A stretch of 64,000 nt of DNA, from contig JAHDVF020001501.1 in NCBI GenBank assembly GCA_022606425.2, positions 496,001 through 560,000 of the forward strand, written 5' to 3'. The notes beneath the pieces were generated by a model that had not been told where the DNA came from, made no database searches, and saw nothing but the letters and a program-made list of their open reading frames with translations. Source of the stretch: Lepidostoma basale. Its lineage: Eukaryota; Arthropoda; Insecta; Trichoptera; Lepidostomatidae. Below are positions 45,184-55,689 of this stretch, in pieces. How positions within the stretch are numbered: the first letter of the stretch is position 1; every line of letters starts with the position of its first letter. Made by a program: the position numbers and the translations under genes.

Positions 45184-45914
45184 GTGAATCCACGACACAA
45201 TTTATAAATTAAAATTGAAAACATACAGGGTTGTTTTTCAAATTTCAAAGTTTTTACAATAGAATTCAAGAGTGTTAACGCCTTAACTTCAATACAATAT
45301 TTATGATTTGTATTGATTATTTGAATATAAAAGTTTTGTTTGCATATTATAATAACAAAATAAAAATTAATCAATTCTTGGTGATATATTGTTATCTCGT
45401 GGAAATTTAACGTGTAGATTTATCCAAATATTAAAAATATGAATCATTTATTCTGCTTTGAATTTTGGAGGTAAAACATATATTATATTGTAGTACTGAA
45501 AACATGACAAGGTAAACAAACATTTAAAAGGTAATTTTAATTAAAATACTCGTATATAAATTAATTTTTACACAATTTCATAAAACACTTAGATTCCTTA
45601 TATAGTCAAAAGTTTTTCTTTCTTTATATTAATATAAAAATAAACTTTGATGATCTTCTTAAATTTGCGGTGGAAACGATATCTTTTGAAAGTGGAAAAA
45701 ATCGAATGGTATTTATTTAGTGCAGTAAAATCTTTCAATTAAAAATTGATTGAGCTGTATTTTATTTCCATAACTTTTATTTCAATTCAGTAGAGACCGT
45801 TTGCTAAGAACATCTGAGATACAAGATATAGCAATAAGCTTACGAAACCAGTTAAAACTAGTATAATACAATAAAACTAAATATATTGTTTGTTTTTCAT
45901 TTTAGTATAGAATT
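45184..45914. other. no recognised feature
   Basis: AT-rich. Nothing recognised. Confidence 0.4.
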
Positions 45915-46345
45915 TGTACATCATTCATTCATTCATTTCTCTGCGCTACATCCCAGTGTGGGACTTAGCCTCCTCCACAACGGTCCTCCACTGATTTCTG
46001 TCTCTGTCCATGTCTCTTCATTCCCCAGCTCCTTCCATTTACTCCCAATCTTCTTCCAAGCAATCCGTCCATCTTTTCCTCGGTCTGCCTCTTGGTCTCT
46101 TTTCGCGGGGCACCCATCTGGATATAATTTGTGGTGTTCTACCCTCTGGCATTCTTTCCACATGACCAGCCCACCGTAGGCGTTGAGACTTACAGAATCT
46201 CACTTCTGTTTCATGGTTAATCAGTTCTTCAAGTTCAAGGTTTCTTTTAATTCTGTAAGTCCCATCCTCCAGCGTGGGTCCAACATTTTTCTCAGTATTT
46301 TCCTCTCAAAAACTGCCAGCCTGCCTTCCTCTCTCGAGTAACTAA
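45915..46345 (-). mobile_element. NLR-5 non-LTR fragment, GAAT tail
   Basis: On the minus strand, GRLAVFERKILRKMLDPRW, then a frame-shifted mid-part, then YGGLVMWKECQRVEHHKLYP, DGCPAKRDQEADRGKDGRIA, WKKIGSKWKELGN, a stop and a GAAT-repeat tail. C-terminal end of an RTE-like ORF. Second copy at 47052-47260. Confidence 0.82.
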
Positions 46346-46949
46346 AAAAAGAAACGTTAATTTTTCGTATTTCTATTTCTCAATATTAAATTGAAATGTT
46401 TTAAGGGTAAATCTTTAAAACATTCTGACGTTCTATTATTGAATATTTAATTGCTCCTTTTCCTATACATAAATACTAACGAGACTGTAAATGCTTTCAC
46501 GATAGGAATATCCATAGTCATAAGAACATAATACTACTATTGTATTATGATTGGGGATCTCCGCCGAGAGGTCCTTCAGACTTCCCAACTTCCCTAGGAA
46601 AGTGATCCCGAATCGGATTCCAAGGAATAATGCTCCTTTAGTGCTCTGCTATTGTATGACGCAGCGGCATAAATAACGTTTAATTAAGACGTTGCCCATT
46701 ACACCGACAATTTATGGAACGGTGGAGAAAATCGACTTAAAGTGCCTCTGAAAGAACAACATAACTCGAGTAAACAAACTTCTTTCACTAATGTGCTCAG
46801 AAATACTTTTTATGCGCACTTAAAATATATCACCCTTTATTACATTTCATCTCTGAAAAATAACGTATTTCTTTTTTTTTTACTTACTATTTGTAATGAA
46901 TTATATAAACGATAAAATAAATTAAAACTCTTTTAACTTATTGAAAGCT
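46346..46949. other. no recognised feature
   Basis: Low-copy AT-rich sequence. Nothing recognised. Confidence 0.4.
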
Positions 46950-47380
46950 AGGGCATTAACACTGTGGAATTCCATGGTAATACACTTAGGAAATTGAAAA
47001 TAACTTTGCTTATTTTCCACAAAATATGTAAAAACACGACATATTTCGGAGAGGGTAGAACACCACAATTTATATCTTGTGGGTGCCCCGCTAAAAGAGC
47101 CCAAGAGGCAGACAGAGGAAAAGATAGGCGGATTGCGTGGAAAAAGATTGAGAGAAAATGGAAGGAGCTGGGGAATAGAGGGAGATGGCAAGAGACAGAA
47201 GTCAGTAGAGGACCTTTGTGGAGGAGGCCAAATCAAAAGCGCCGAGAAATGAATGAATGAACATGTTTCGGAGGATACCTCCATCTTCATTTGTAAATAT
47301 ATAATAGAAACTAAACAAAGGAGTACTAATTTAAAAAACGCATTAAAAATTCTATACAATAATTTTAATTTAAAATATAT
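46950..47380 (-). repeat. HH-C repeat interrupted by NLR-5
   Basis: The minus-strand motif reads GAAGA, U, GGAGG-UAU-CCUCC (perfect 5-bp stem II), GAAA, ACAUGU, then, past the insert, CGUG. The NLR-5 piece lies inside the core with a 13-bp target duplication. Confidence 0.72.
47052..47260 (+). mobile_element. NLR-5 non-LTR fragment, nested
   Basis: RVEHHNLYL, shifted to CGCPAKRAQEADRGKDRRIA, WKKIERKWKELGN, ending in GAATGAATGA. Flanked by ACATATTTCGGAG (47039-47051) and ACATGTTTCGGAG (47261-47273), a target duplication with one later change. Confidence 0.85.
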
Positions 47381-48043
47381 AAAACAAAGGCTGGAGGCTA
47401 AGGCTCGATATAGGTTATGGGGCCATCTAAGTAGAAAATATGAAAGTGTAGTTTTATCGTTATACTAGTATGGAAAATAATGTAAAAACGTTACTGTTTA
47501 TACAAAATAGAACAGTTTATTATCCAAATCGTAACTATTAATGAGAACTTTAATAATCTACGACCTTTTTTTCATATGTATTAGTTTTTGTAAGACTTAA
47601 CTAAAACAAAATTTTGAATGATAAAAAATACTTAAAATTTTTAATTTCAAGCCATTAAACTGATTTATAGTAACTGAAACAAAATGATAAACATATTTTT
47701 TCCTATATTTCGGAAGTTGAATAAAAATTTTAAGTTCCAGATTTGCATTCTCCCAACATTTGAGAGGTCATTATTGTGCATTGTTGTATTATTTAAAAGG
47801 CATGAAATGCAAATAAGAACGCCTTTAATGTGTTATATACGTGCAGGCTATTGTTGGGTGTGAAATTCCTGAGAAAATAAATTACAAGATGCACAGAATG
47901 GTTTTAATAATTGCGTCGTGTGAAACAACTTTAGCGAATTGTCTAAGAACACCAGCTTTTGTATTACTTGCATAAGTTGATTATTCTTTATTTAGAAGTC
48001 ACCAATTTGGATACTTTCATTGTAATAAAAATTATAAACAATT
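47381..48043. other. no recognised feature
   Basis: AT-rich. Nothing recognised. Confidence 0.4.
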
Positions 48044-48044
48044 C

Positions 48045-48240
48045 GGGTGGTGGTCTAGGATATAAAACGCTTGGCTCCTGATCCAGGAGACATGGGTTCA
48101 AGCCTGGACACGACCAGATTTCTTCCTCATAATAATGAGCTATTTTCTGCTTACATTGAAGATTGTAAAATAAAATTCTAATATCATTGATATAAATCCT
48201 TGATGTTAGTCTTTTTAAAAATAAAAATAAAAATGTTTTG
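48045..48240 (+). repeat. SINE-2, fuller copy
   Basis: tRNA-like head GGGTGGTGGTCTAGG (A-box-like), B box GGGTTCAAGCC, body ACGACCAGATTTCTTCCTC and TTGATGTTAGTC, A-rich tail. Second copy of the family at 6096-6265. Confidence 0.78.
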
Positions 48241-48289
48241 TAGATTCAGGTATAAATTTGTTATAAATTATGTAAATGGTGCTTTATAT

Positions 48290-48690
48290 TATTCTTCTTC
48301 TTCTTCAAGTGCCCTGTCGGGTCCCCTCAACGTTGGCGATCACCTCGGCAAACCTGTCCCTGTGCTGCGCCGCTCGAAGCAGCTCCTCCACACATTGGAT
48401 GCCGGTCCACTCCCTCACGCATCGCAACCAGGACATCTGTCTCCTACCGGGCCCTCGGTGTCCCTCAATTTCCCCCTTCAATATCAGTTGGAGAAGGTGA
48501 TATTTTTTTATTAATTTATAAATAAAAGCAGAGAAGGTGGTACTTTTCCCCACGCAGTACATGACCCAGATGTGAAATCTTCCGAACCGTGATAGTTGAC
48601 AACAGCTCCCTGTCAACTCTAGCTCGCCTCAGGACTTCAGTATTGGTAACCACGCTTAATATTATAAAATGTAAACAAGAATAAAACAAT
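48290..48690 (-). mobile_element. NLR-2 non-LTR fragment with 31-bp insert
   Basis: Minus strand: NTEVLRRARVDRELLSTITV, RKISHLGHVLRGEKYHL, LILKGEIEGHRGPGRRQMSW, LRCVREWTGIQCVEELLRAA, RFAEVIANVEGTRQGT-stop and a GAAGAAG tail. An AT-rich 31-bp insert at 48500-48530 is bounded by GAGAAGGTG on both sides. Confidence 0.88.
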
Positions 48691-48699
48691 GAAAAATTC

Positions 48700-49144
48700 T
48701 GTGATTCAATTTGGAAAAAAAACAACATGAAGCAAAATTTGATAGGTACTATATACATACTCGTATATCAACTATAAAACAAATTTGATGCTTAATGGAT
48801 TATTAATCATTTCCATGTAATTGAACTGCAATTAGCAATAAAATTAAGGAAGTACGTTATTTTCATGTACAACATATAACAATTCATAGAAAATTTTGGT
48901 ACCCGCTAAGATCGGAAACTAGAACAAATTAAGCGAAATGTCGAAAGGTTTTCACGGAGAAAGAAGTAATTGAGGAAGTGAATACTTATTTTTTCTTCTT
49001 ATTTTATAGATTGAGACATTTCCAATGTTTCAAGTTTATTTATTTTAGCACTGTTGTTTTCGCTGTATTTAATTGTGGTTACTTTTTTGTCAAACATGTG
49101 GTTTAATTCGTTGCATTGATTAGCTTGTTCATAAAAAATTGTTT
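48700..49144. other. no recognised feature
   Basis: AT-rich. Nothing recognised. Confidence 0.4.
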
Positions 49145-49240
49145 TGATTTGACTGAAATCTCTTGAAGACAATTCATTTTAACTAATAATAAAATAAAAC
49201 GATATTTTTAAAAAACAAAAACCACTTTTGTCTTTATTTC
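49145..49240 (-). repeat. HH-B fragment without ribozyme core
   Basis: ACTGAAATCTCTTGAAGAC, then ACCACTTTTGTCTTTATTTCG. This is the 3' body of HH-B; the sequence then switches to RTE-1 where the core would begin. Confidence 0.55.
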
Positions 49241-49244
49241 GACT

Positions 49245-49500
49245 TCGACTATGAAAGGATCGCTGCGTGGGTTCGGACATATAGAACGCATGGATGGAGA
49301 AAGAATGGTTAAGAAAGTCTACGTTAGTGATGTAAATGGAGCACGGAGTCTAGGCAGACTGAAAAAAACATGGCATGACCAAATTAATCAAATTTTAAAG
49401 GTTGGTCATGTTAGAAGTCGGAAGAATCAACGTGCGTGTATGAGTTCATTCTCTCTGCCTACCCCTACGGGGAAACGGCGTGTTGGTTTGTTTGTTTGTG
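49245..49500 (+). mobile_element. RTE-1 fragment, TTTG-tail subfamily
   Basis: MKGSLRGFGHIERMDGERMV, KKVYVSDVNGARSLGRLKKT, WHDQINQILKVGHVRSRKNQ, then an internal deletion to FSLPTPTGKRR (frame-shifted terminus) and TTTGTTTG tail. Confidence 0.88.
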
Positions 49501-50082
49501 TGTTTGTTTTACATTATATAAACACGTTTAGGCATTTCTTACTCTCTTGATATACTCGTAGATTATTTTTAATTTCAATCCTAAGTAAAAGATTGCAAGT
49601 CTATTAACATCTTTGCTGCTTTTTTGGATGCCACTTGGACCATTTAAATGTGATATTTTTCCATTGCTTTTAACATTTTTAGATACAATATTGAAGCAAA
49701 GATTAAGATTAAATAGCATGTTTCATATGGAGAAAGTGTAACGTAATAAAAATGTTGTTAATATATTTTGTGTTTTGGAAGTGAATCACGTTCATTGATA
49801 CGTAACGAAACATTTATTTTGTTGTCAGAAATATACTATGTTCTGTTCTGTTTTATATTTTTTATCTGTTAAATGGCACATACGGAACACAACCGTATGA
49901 AATATTCTTCTCGTTTTGTTTGGCCATATTTTATTCATGAGCCATTAACTTTTTGTTTCGAGCGCTTAAAAAAGCGTAAATTAATGATAATCCGAAAAAG
50001 ATACAAAATTAAGTGCGAGTCTCGACATATCAGCGCTTAGAGATTATGGCGAGGTGCCATCCGCGTTGGCTTAGGCTTAGGC
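49501..50082. other. no recognised feature
   Basis: Low-copy AT-rich sequence. Nothing recognised. Confidence 0.4.
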
Positions 50083-50269
50083 CAGTGGTCGGCAAACTCA
50101 TTTGTCAAAAGAGCAGCAGTAATAGCACAAAGATTTAAATCTCTTTAAAGAACCAAATTTCTCAACTGGAATCACTAAAGAATAAAATTACTCAAATTTT
50201 TTTTTAATTCGGATAAAACTAGGTTCACTGAATAAAACTAGATTTTTTATTATCTTATTCATCCAAACA

Positions 50270-50610
50270 TTTGAAATAATAATTGAACAAAACCATGTTT
50301 TTGACAACAACTTCCACATTTGTCTTTATTTCGACAAGATATATAAGGTTCCCACCACCACCCGAGACTGTTATAGGACGCAGCGACGCCCTTTCGTCAG
50401 TCTCGCTGCACTATCTAGGCCTGTTCCTTGTCCATCCGGGACTTACGTTAATTTAATTTAGCCTTTTCTTGTCATCAATCAAAAGGGTGACAGACCACAT
50501 TTATTTCGTCTGCGACCATCTCTCTTTATTTCGACAGCGACCGGTTTCGCCAGGCTCGCTGGCATCGACAGACTGGTGACACTGCCATTCACTCTCTTCT
50601 TTATTTACTC
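50270..50610 (-). ncRNA. HH-B repeat with hammerhead-like motif
   Basis: Minus strand at about 50534-50580: CAGU, CUGUCGA, U, GCCAG-CGAGC-CUGGC, GAAA, ACCGGU, C, GCUG. Stem I CAGU/GCUG and stem II pair fully; only A6 of CUGANGA is not A. Another HH-B piece (ACATTTGTCTTTATTTCGAC) precedes it at 50310-50340. Confidence 0.5.
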
Positions 50611-50634
50611 TTCCACTTCAGCCTCTTCCACATT

Positions 50635-50790
50635 TTAAAGGTTGGTCATGTAAAAAGTCGAAAGAATCATGTTAAGAGTTGTATGAATATGGAGGAGGCT
50701 AGAGAGATGTGTCAGGATTGAATAGTGTGCGGTATATTCTCTCTGCCTACCCCTGCGAGGAAACAGCATGATGGTTTGTTTATTTGTTGT
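50635..50790 (+). mobile_element. RTE-1 3' fragment, TTTG-tail subfamily
   Basis: LKVGHVKSRKNHVKSCMNME, EAREMCQD-stop, then a shifted YSLCLPLRGNSMM terminus and TTTGTTTATTTG tail. Confidence 0.8.
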
Positions 50791-51089
50791 TGGTCAAAAC
50801 ATTTTTTAATATTATTAAATTTTAAATATTTGCCGTGTTTAATCTGATCAATAATTGCCTGTTTGATTGGACATTTTTTTAGTGAGTTTGGAAAAATCAG
50901 TTGTTTCTTGTAGTTTTTTTTAATTTCATGCACGTTTTCAGGTTCTTATCAATAAAATTGATGATATTTTTTACTCAAATATTATTTAATTAAAATAAAA
51001 TAAATGTCATTTGTCGTATGAGGCATTCACTTTGTGGTAAGATATTTAATTTTTTTATAATATTATCTATATTTAAAATAAAATTAAAA

Positions 51090-51545
51090 TAAAAACACTG
51101 CACTTTGTTTTTCACCACTATGCGGTTATTGTAATTGCTGACTAGTTTCGCTTGTACCCAAGCTTCCTCAGGGCTTCGTAATAACAGAACAACAACACAG
51201 ATTATCATGTATATATAGTAGATAGAAATTCTATTATATTTTAAATATAAATAATATATATAATATAAAGAATAATTATTATTTATATTTAAAATTTTAT
51301 TTGTCGACAGGTATGCCAGGACAGAGCATTGTGGTGATACATCCTCTCTGCCTACCCCTCCGAGGAAATGGCGTGATGGTAAGTTAGTTTTTAGAATTTC
51401 TGTCTACTATATATACATGTAAATCTGTGTTGTTGTTCTGTTATTACGAAGCCCTGAGGAAGCTTCGGTACAAGCGAAACTAATCGGCAATTAAAATAAC
51501 CACATAGTCATGAAAAACAAAGTGCAGTGTTTTTATTTTTATTTT
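51090..51545. ncRNA. HH-I foldback with two hammerhead-like motifs
   Basis: Minus strand (about 51135-51178): GCC, CUGAGGA, A, a perfect 5-bp stem II (GCUUG-GGUA-CAAGC), GAAA, ACUAGU, C, AGC. Plus strand (about 51447-51490): GCC, CUGAGGA, A, GCUUC-GGUA-CAAGC, GAAA, ACUAAU, C, GGC. The plus copy pairs GCC/GGC as stem I. Outer arms (ACTTTGTTTTTCA... and inverse) show it is one inverted-repeat element. The spacer contains an RTE-1 tail. Confidence 0.58.
51310..51390 (+). mobile_element. RTE-1 tail inside HH-I foldback
   Basis: VCQDRALW-stop, HPLCLPLRGNGVM and a TTAG remnant: about 75 bp of the RTE-1 terminus between the two HH-I arms. Confidence 0.75.
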
Positions 51546-51654
51546 ATTTTAAAAATAATTAAATAAATATATTTTAAACGTGCCTTTCGTGGAGCCGCAC
51601 TATATTAGCCAAAGAGCCGCCATTGGCTCGCGATCCGTGGTTTGCTGACCTTTG

Positions 51655-52258
51655 GCCTAGGCAAATTTATTCTGTATATTTTATAGGACAGACCATGAAG
51701 CGCTAACTTGAATTAAACTGGATGAAATTTAATAAACCTCGATAGCAACATCGCTTTTGCCGTGGTAATAGTTTCATTTTATGTCCTTTTTAAACATTGT
51801 AATAAAATTAGTCAAAACAAAATACACATCATAATTGCGACAATATATTTTCGTTTAAATAACTTTATTGGTTTTGTTTTACGAAACGCAAGACAATTTT
51901 CTGACCCTATGGTAGTTCGTCGGCTTTAGGAATGGCTGGTTTTTTAGTAATTTGGAAAAGGGGATCATTTAGGATTCTATGGAAAAAAACAGTTATCTCA
52001 GAAGGATTTTTGAGATTTTTGTACCTCAGGGAGACTTATTACTATTCTTTATTGTACCCCTCGGTATTTCTCAGAGGAATTTTGTATTTCAACGACTTCT
52101 TAATTATGGTTAATAAATTAATAATTAAAAGTATCCATTTATTAACATTAATTAAGTCCTTATTTATGCACCCAAAACTTTAAGATTTTTATCTTTAAAC
52201 ATTCTTGGTGATGTATTCATATATTTCTTCCAAACAATTGAATGGTTGAAGTAAAAAA
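51655..52258. other. no recognised feature
   Basis: AT-rich. An 83-codon frame from 51932 has no motif. Confidence 0.4.
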
Positions 52259-52259
52259 T

Positions 52260-52371
52260 ACACTAAGTACCAAAAAAATACAAAATAACAAAGTTTGCAG
52301 ATTTTTTATATATGGCATATAGAACGAAACTGCATACTTAGTTTTTTTGTTTTTTTTTTGGTACTTAGTGT
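52260..52371. repeat. 112-bp hairpin with 19-bp inverted ends
   Basis: ACACTAAGTACCAAAAAAA at 52260-52278 and its exact inverse at 52353-52371. May be a tiny MITE. Confidence 0.55.
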
Positions 52372-52384
52372 CTATTTTAGTCGA

Positions 52385-52592
52385 CGTCTTTCATGTTAGT
52401 GAAAGTACGTTCAGAAGGCAAATACTCTTAATTCTGAAGAGCATCCAGTCTTCCTAATGTTGAACCATCTCTTATGCGTTTCTGATAGTAAATATATATA
52501 ATATATTATTTTACCTGTTCTCAATAGATGCCTTAAAAATAAAATTTGTTATGTCTGTTGATGAAATAAACTGATTTGATTTGATTTGATTT
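52385..52592 (+). mobile_element. NLR-7 non-LTR 3' end
   Basis: CCTAATGTTGAACCATCTC through TTCTCAATAGATGCC to AATAAACTGATTTGATTTG with GATTT repeats. Inverse partner at 16415-16640 in the host intron. Confidence 0.62.
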
Positions 52593-52724
52593 AACTGCAA
52601 CCATTCAATTATTTAAACAAACGTTAAAATATGATTTATGTTCATTTTCAGTTATCTTATTATCAGTTTGTTGTAAATATTTAAAATAAAATATGTTTTT
52701 AAAAATAATATGTAAATTTAATTT

Positions 52725-52980
52725 ATTTATTGTTTCTTGAACAATGGTGTAAAATTCCATATTAAATAATAAATTATATTATATATATAGTTTTCCAGAA
52801 GATTTATTATATTTTATATGAATGATATGTTTCACCCGTCTGAGGCATTATAAATTGTCATTTTTTTCACATTTAATAATCTTTTAGATAGGCGAAACAT
52901 GTCATTTACCTACATAAATTATAATAAACTTCTAGAGAATATATTATACCTCTCATTCGTATTAATCAAATTAAATATAT
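52725..52980. repeat. HH-A foldback repeat
   Basis: TGTTTCTTGAACAATGGTG and TTTTCCAGAAGATTTATTA outer arm; inner GATATGTTTCACCCGTCTG on the left, AGGCGAAACATGTCATTTAC on the right. Confidence 0.7.
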
Positions 52981-52984
52981 ATTT

Positions 52985-53490
52985 TTCTTTTTTATATACT
53001 TTGTATACAACAATAACTTATTTAACAAATTAAAATTAAATATCATACATATTTCGGACAACCCGGTCCTTCCTCAGTGATATTATATAGATATTTGAAT
53101 TTTTTTTTTTTAATGTATACAAATACTTGTAGACAAATACTGGATTTTACGCATTACGGGTGTATTAATCATTAAGAATTAATTGTATCTCAATAGAGAC
53201 GAAGATGTAAATTCGAAAATTTAAATGTGTAAATGTCGAGGCGTTTATAGGACGTCATTGGTTGGGTTAAGCGATCGCTTTATGTAATACAACATTCCCC
53301 ATTCCACCATTCAACGAACAGCACGTCTGACAATTATTTGAACCAGTGACAGGTCATAAGTCCTGTCAACGCCTCGACCACCATATTTTGTTTCCAAATA
53401 ATTTACATATTCGTCTCTAATGAGATACAATTGATTCTTATTTTAAAATTGTTTACAAATATGATCAGTTTTGACAGATGTTCTTTTGTT
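52985..53490 (-). ncRNA. HH-D repeat interrupted by FB-K, strong hammerhead-like motif
   Basis: The minus-strand motif at 53039-53084 reads AAUAUCA, CUGAGGA, A, GGAC-CGGGUU-GUCC, GAAA, UAUGU, A, UGAUAUU. Stem I AAUAUCA/UGAUAUU is 7 perfect pairs, the longest in the window. Cleavage triplet GUA is permissible. The C after GAAA is U, which weakens the palindrome. The element resumes at about 53440 after FB-K. Confidence 0.58.
53115..53435. repeat. FB-K foldback nested in HH-D
   Basis: TATACAAATACTTGTAGAC module, left arm from TTGTATCTCAATAGAGACG, right arm ending in the inverse near 53432. HH-D sequence on both sides continues in register (GATCAGTTTTGACAGATG follows). Confidence 0.75.
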
Positions 53491-54369
53491 TAATTACAAT
53501 TATTCTTTATCTAGTTTTTTCAGCAACATTCATATGATTTATCAGATGAAAAGTAAAATAAAACAAAATTCATACGATATTTTTTCATCTATCGTTTACG
53601 CAATATCCCTTGAATCTGCGGAAACCGAATCAATTAATTTCTTTTTTGAATAATGGACGAAGTTATTTTGATTTCGAATTTCAGTTAGCGCTATTTACAA
53701 GCACAAAAAATGTGAGTCCGGTCCGACGCCGAGTGCAGTCGAGTCATAAATATTTAGACAGGCTTTATGAGAGTGAGTTCCCGTGTAGGGCGCGGCGCTC
53801 ATCCCGCCTGGAAAATAGAAACGGACTCACCCGATTTAATATTTATCGTAGGACCGGGGCAAGTCTCACGCGAGGGGATAAAATTTCGCTTTGTTTATAT
53901 TTTTGATAAAATATTTTTCACCCCTGCGTAACAAGGGAGTCCACTCCGGATTTCGGGATTACCTTTTAATGATATTCTTTTAATATTACGTTTTTAAACC
54001 TAATGGAACGGTGGGCGGATATTGTTCCGCGCGGGATCATACCAGTATTACGGCGTGAGTTGTATGTATGTAGTACCGATTCGGTATTTTAATTAAACAG
54101 ACTTTTAAAATTACAAAAAATAATCCAATAGACGATAACATCGCGCAAGGGATATTTTATGTCAGAAATGTTGCGGATTATTGTACAACGCGGAGTCCAT
54201 CTTTGCGGTTTGTAATTCAAATACGATTCCACGTTTGAAATTTCGAATGGTATGAATTAATCCACTTCACGCATATGAACGCTTATTAAAATTCCTTGAA
54301 AGTATGTGAATGCGGTGCAAATGGCGAACTTCAACATTTAATTTTCAATACTCTCTTTTAGTCTCTCTC
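53491..54369. other. no recognised feature; GC-richer island
   Basis: The island at 53690-53890 is GC-rich and low-copy, with a 98-codon frame lacking motifs. Conserved non-coding DNA is possible. Confidence 0.3.
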
Positions 54370-54665
54370 TTCGGTCTCAATCTAGCGATTGGTCTGCAGC
54401 AAGGCGACGCATCTCCTCTTCCACTCCACTCGATCGTCGGCAACTCTCTTCAACTTAAGAGGTGCAGCCCATATCTCGGTAAATCCTGCATAAGAGGTGC
54501 AGCCCATATCTCGGTAAATCTGGTCTAGGTACTCTTGGTGAGGTCGTCCTCTGCCAATCGATCCCTCGACCATTCCCTCCAACACATTATGCAGGAAACA
54601 TTCGTGTCGCAACACATGACCATTTCTAAAAGAAATCATTAGTGTATTTTTCCAATATCCCATCA
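54370..54665 (-). mobile_element. non-LTR fragment (NLR, unnamed) with local duplication
   Basis: Minus strand, open for 95 codons: RNGHVLRHECFLHNVLEGMV, GSIGRGRPHQEYLDQIYRDM, then a tandem duplication of a unit of about 39 bp containing EIWAAP-coding sequence (54450-54530), then RVADDRVEWKRRCVALLQTN. The GHVLRH...EG...G.RGRP...YLDQI...........DR..W pattern is typical of RTE/Jockey-like ORF ends. Confidence 0.78.
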
Positions 54666-55251
54666 CCATAGAAGTATAACTGTCATCACAATCAAAACTT
54701 GTAATTATATCATTATATCATTTTCTCTCTGTTAATAATTTAAAATTATACAATTTCACGATTTTAAAATGTAATTAATCTATAAGTTAGTTTTCTCTAT
54801 TCCCTTTTTCACATAATTATTACGTATATAATTAATATTTGTTAATTCAACTATGTTAATCTATGATGTTATTGAACAGTTTAACTGTTCAATTATGTTA
54901 ATCTATGATGTTATTTTTAAATGTACTAATTGGTTGTATATAAATATGTAACTTTAATGTATTATTACTTGTATGACACTTAGTACTCCATTGTGAATGT
55001 GTCAAATAAATATATATATAAAAAAAATTATATATTCTTGAAAGTATTCTCACATGACGCCTATGCTTATAATAAAACGGTGAATACATTTTTAAATCTT
55101 ATGATGCATTTTATTTTTATTTGAAAAAACAAATAATATATAAAAACAAATAATAAATCATTTAAAAAAATCGCATACTTTTCATTTGACCAATACTAAG
55201 TACAAATTTTCATATGTGGACCCCAAATTGCGTTTATTCAAAATTGTGTAT
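54666..55251. other. no recognised feature
   Basis: Very AT-rich. A short duplicate (GTTAATCTATGATGTTATT at 54854 and 54897) is visible. No gene. Confidence 0.4.
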
Positions 55252-55513
55252 GATTATTATTATTATTGTTATTTTGTTGAATCGCTCTTTACATCATGAC
55301 AGCATGAGCCAAATCGATGTAAAGGGTATTATAGCTATCATAGTGATTTTTGTGACATGCGATAGGTAACTAATCTATCGCCATTTTATAGTCACTTGAA
55401 TTCTACACCAGACCAAAGATAGTGTGATAATCACACTGCCCTCGCGGGGAATCGAACCCGGAACCTTCGGGATGGCAGTCTATGCACTTACTATTCGACC
55501 ACGAAGTTCGTCA
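55252..55513 (-). repeat. SINE-1, full-length
   Basis: Inverse orientation: ATT-repeat tail first, body, then B box (inverse of GGTTCGATTCC) and a mutated A box GTGGTCGAATAGT. Confidence 0.87.
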
Positions 55514-55689
55514 ATGATGATCATGATATAGCTTATATCTAGTTTTTTTCTATATATTTGCAATCACTTTGTTTCTTTGAAAATAAAGTCCAATAATTGA
55601 TTTGTTATTTTTGTCCTACAATTCTGATTATATAACAATCAAACATATATTTAGATTTAATCCTCTCCTCTGCCCTCTGACATTTACTT

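Larger units (their letters stand above)
50083..51654. mobile_element. hAT-type non-autonomous element with nested insertions
   Basis: The left end CAGTGGTCGGCAAACTCA and the inverse of the right end (CAAAGGTCAGCAAACCACGG) are hAT-like terminal repeats. Sequence GCTTAGGC at 50075-50082 and GCCTAGGC at 51655-51662 is an 8-bp target duplication with one mismatch. The sub-terminal GAGCCGCCATTGGCTCGCG stretch is typical of widespread hAT families. No transposase frame. It contains HH-B, RTE-1 and HH-I pieces. Confidence 0.8.

Noticed and set aside
7555..49560. Recurrent ATACTCGTAT-like decamers across the window
   Set aside because: They occur in unrelated AT-rich contexts without constant spacing or flanks. 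I cannot judge over-representation without counting against a background model.
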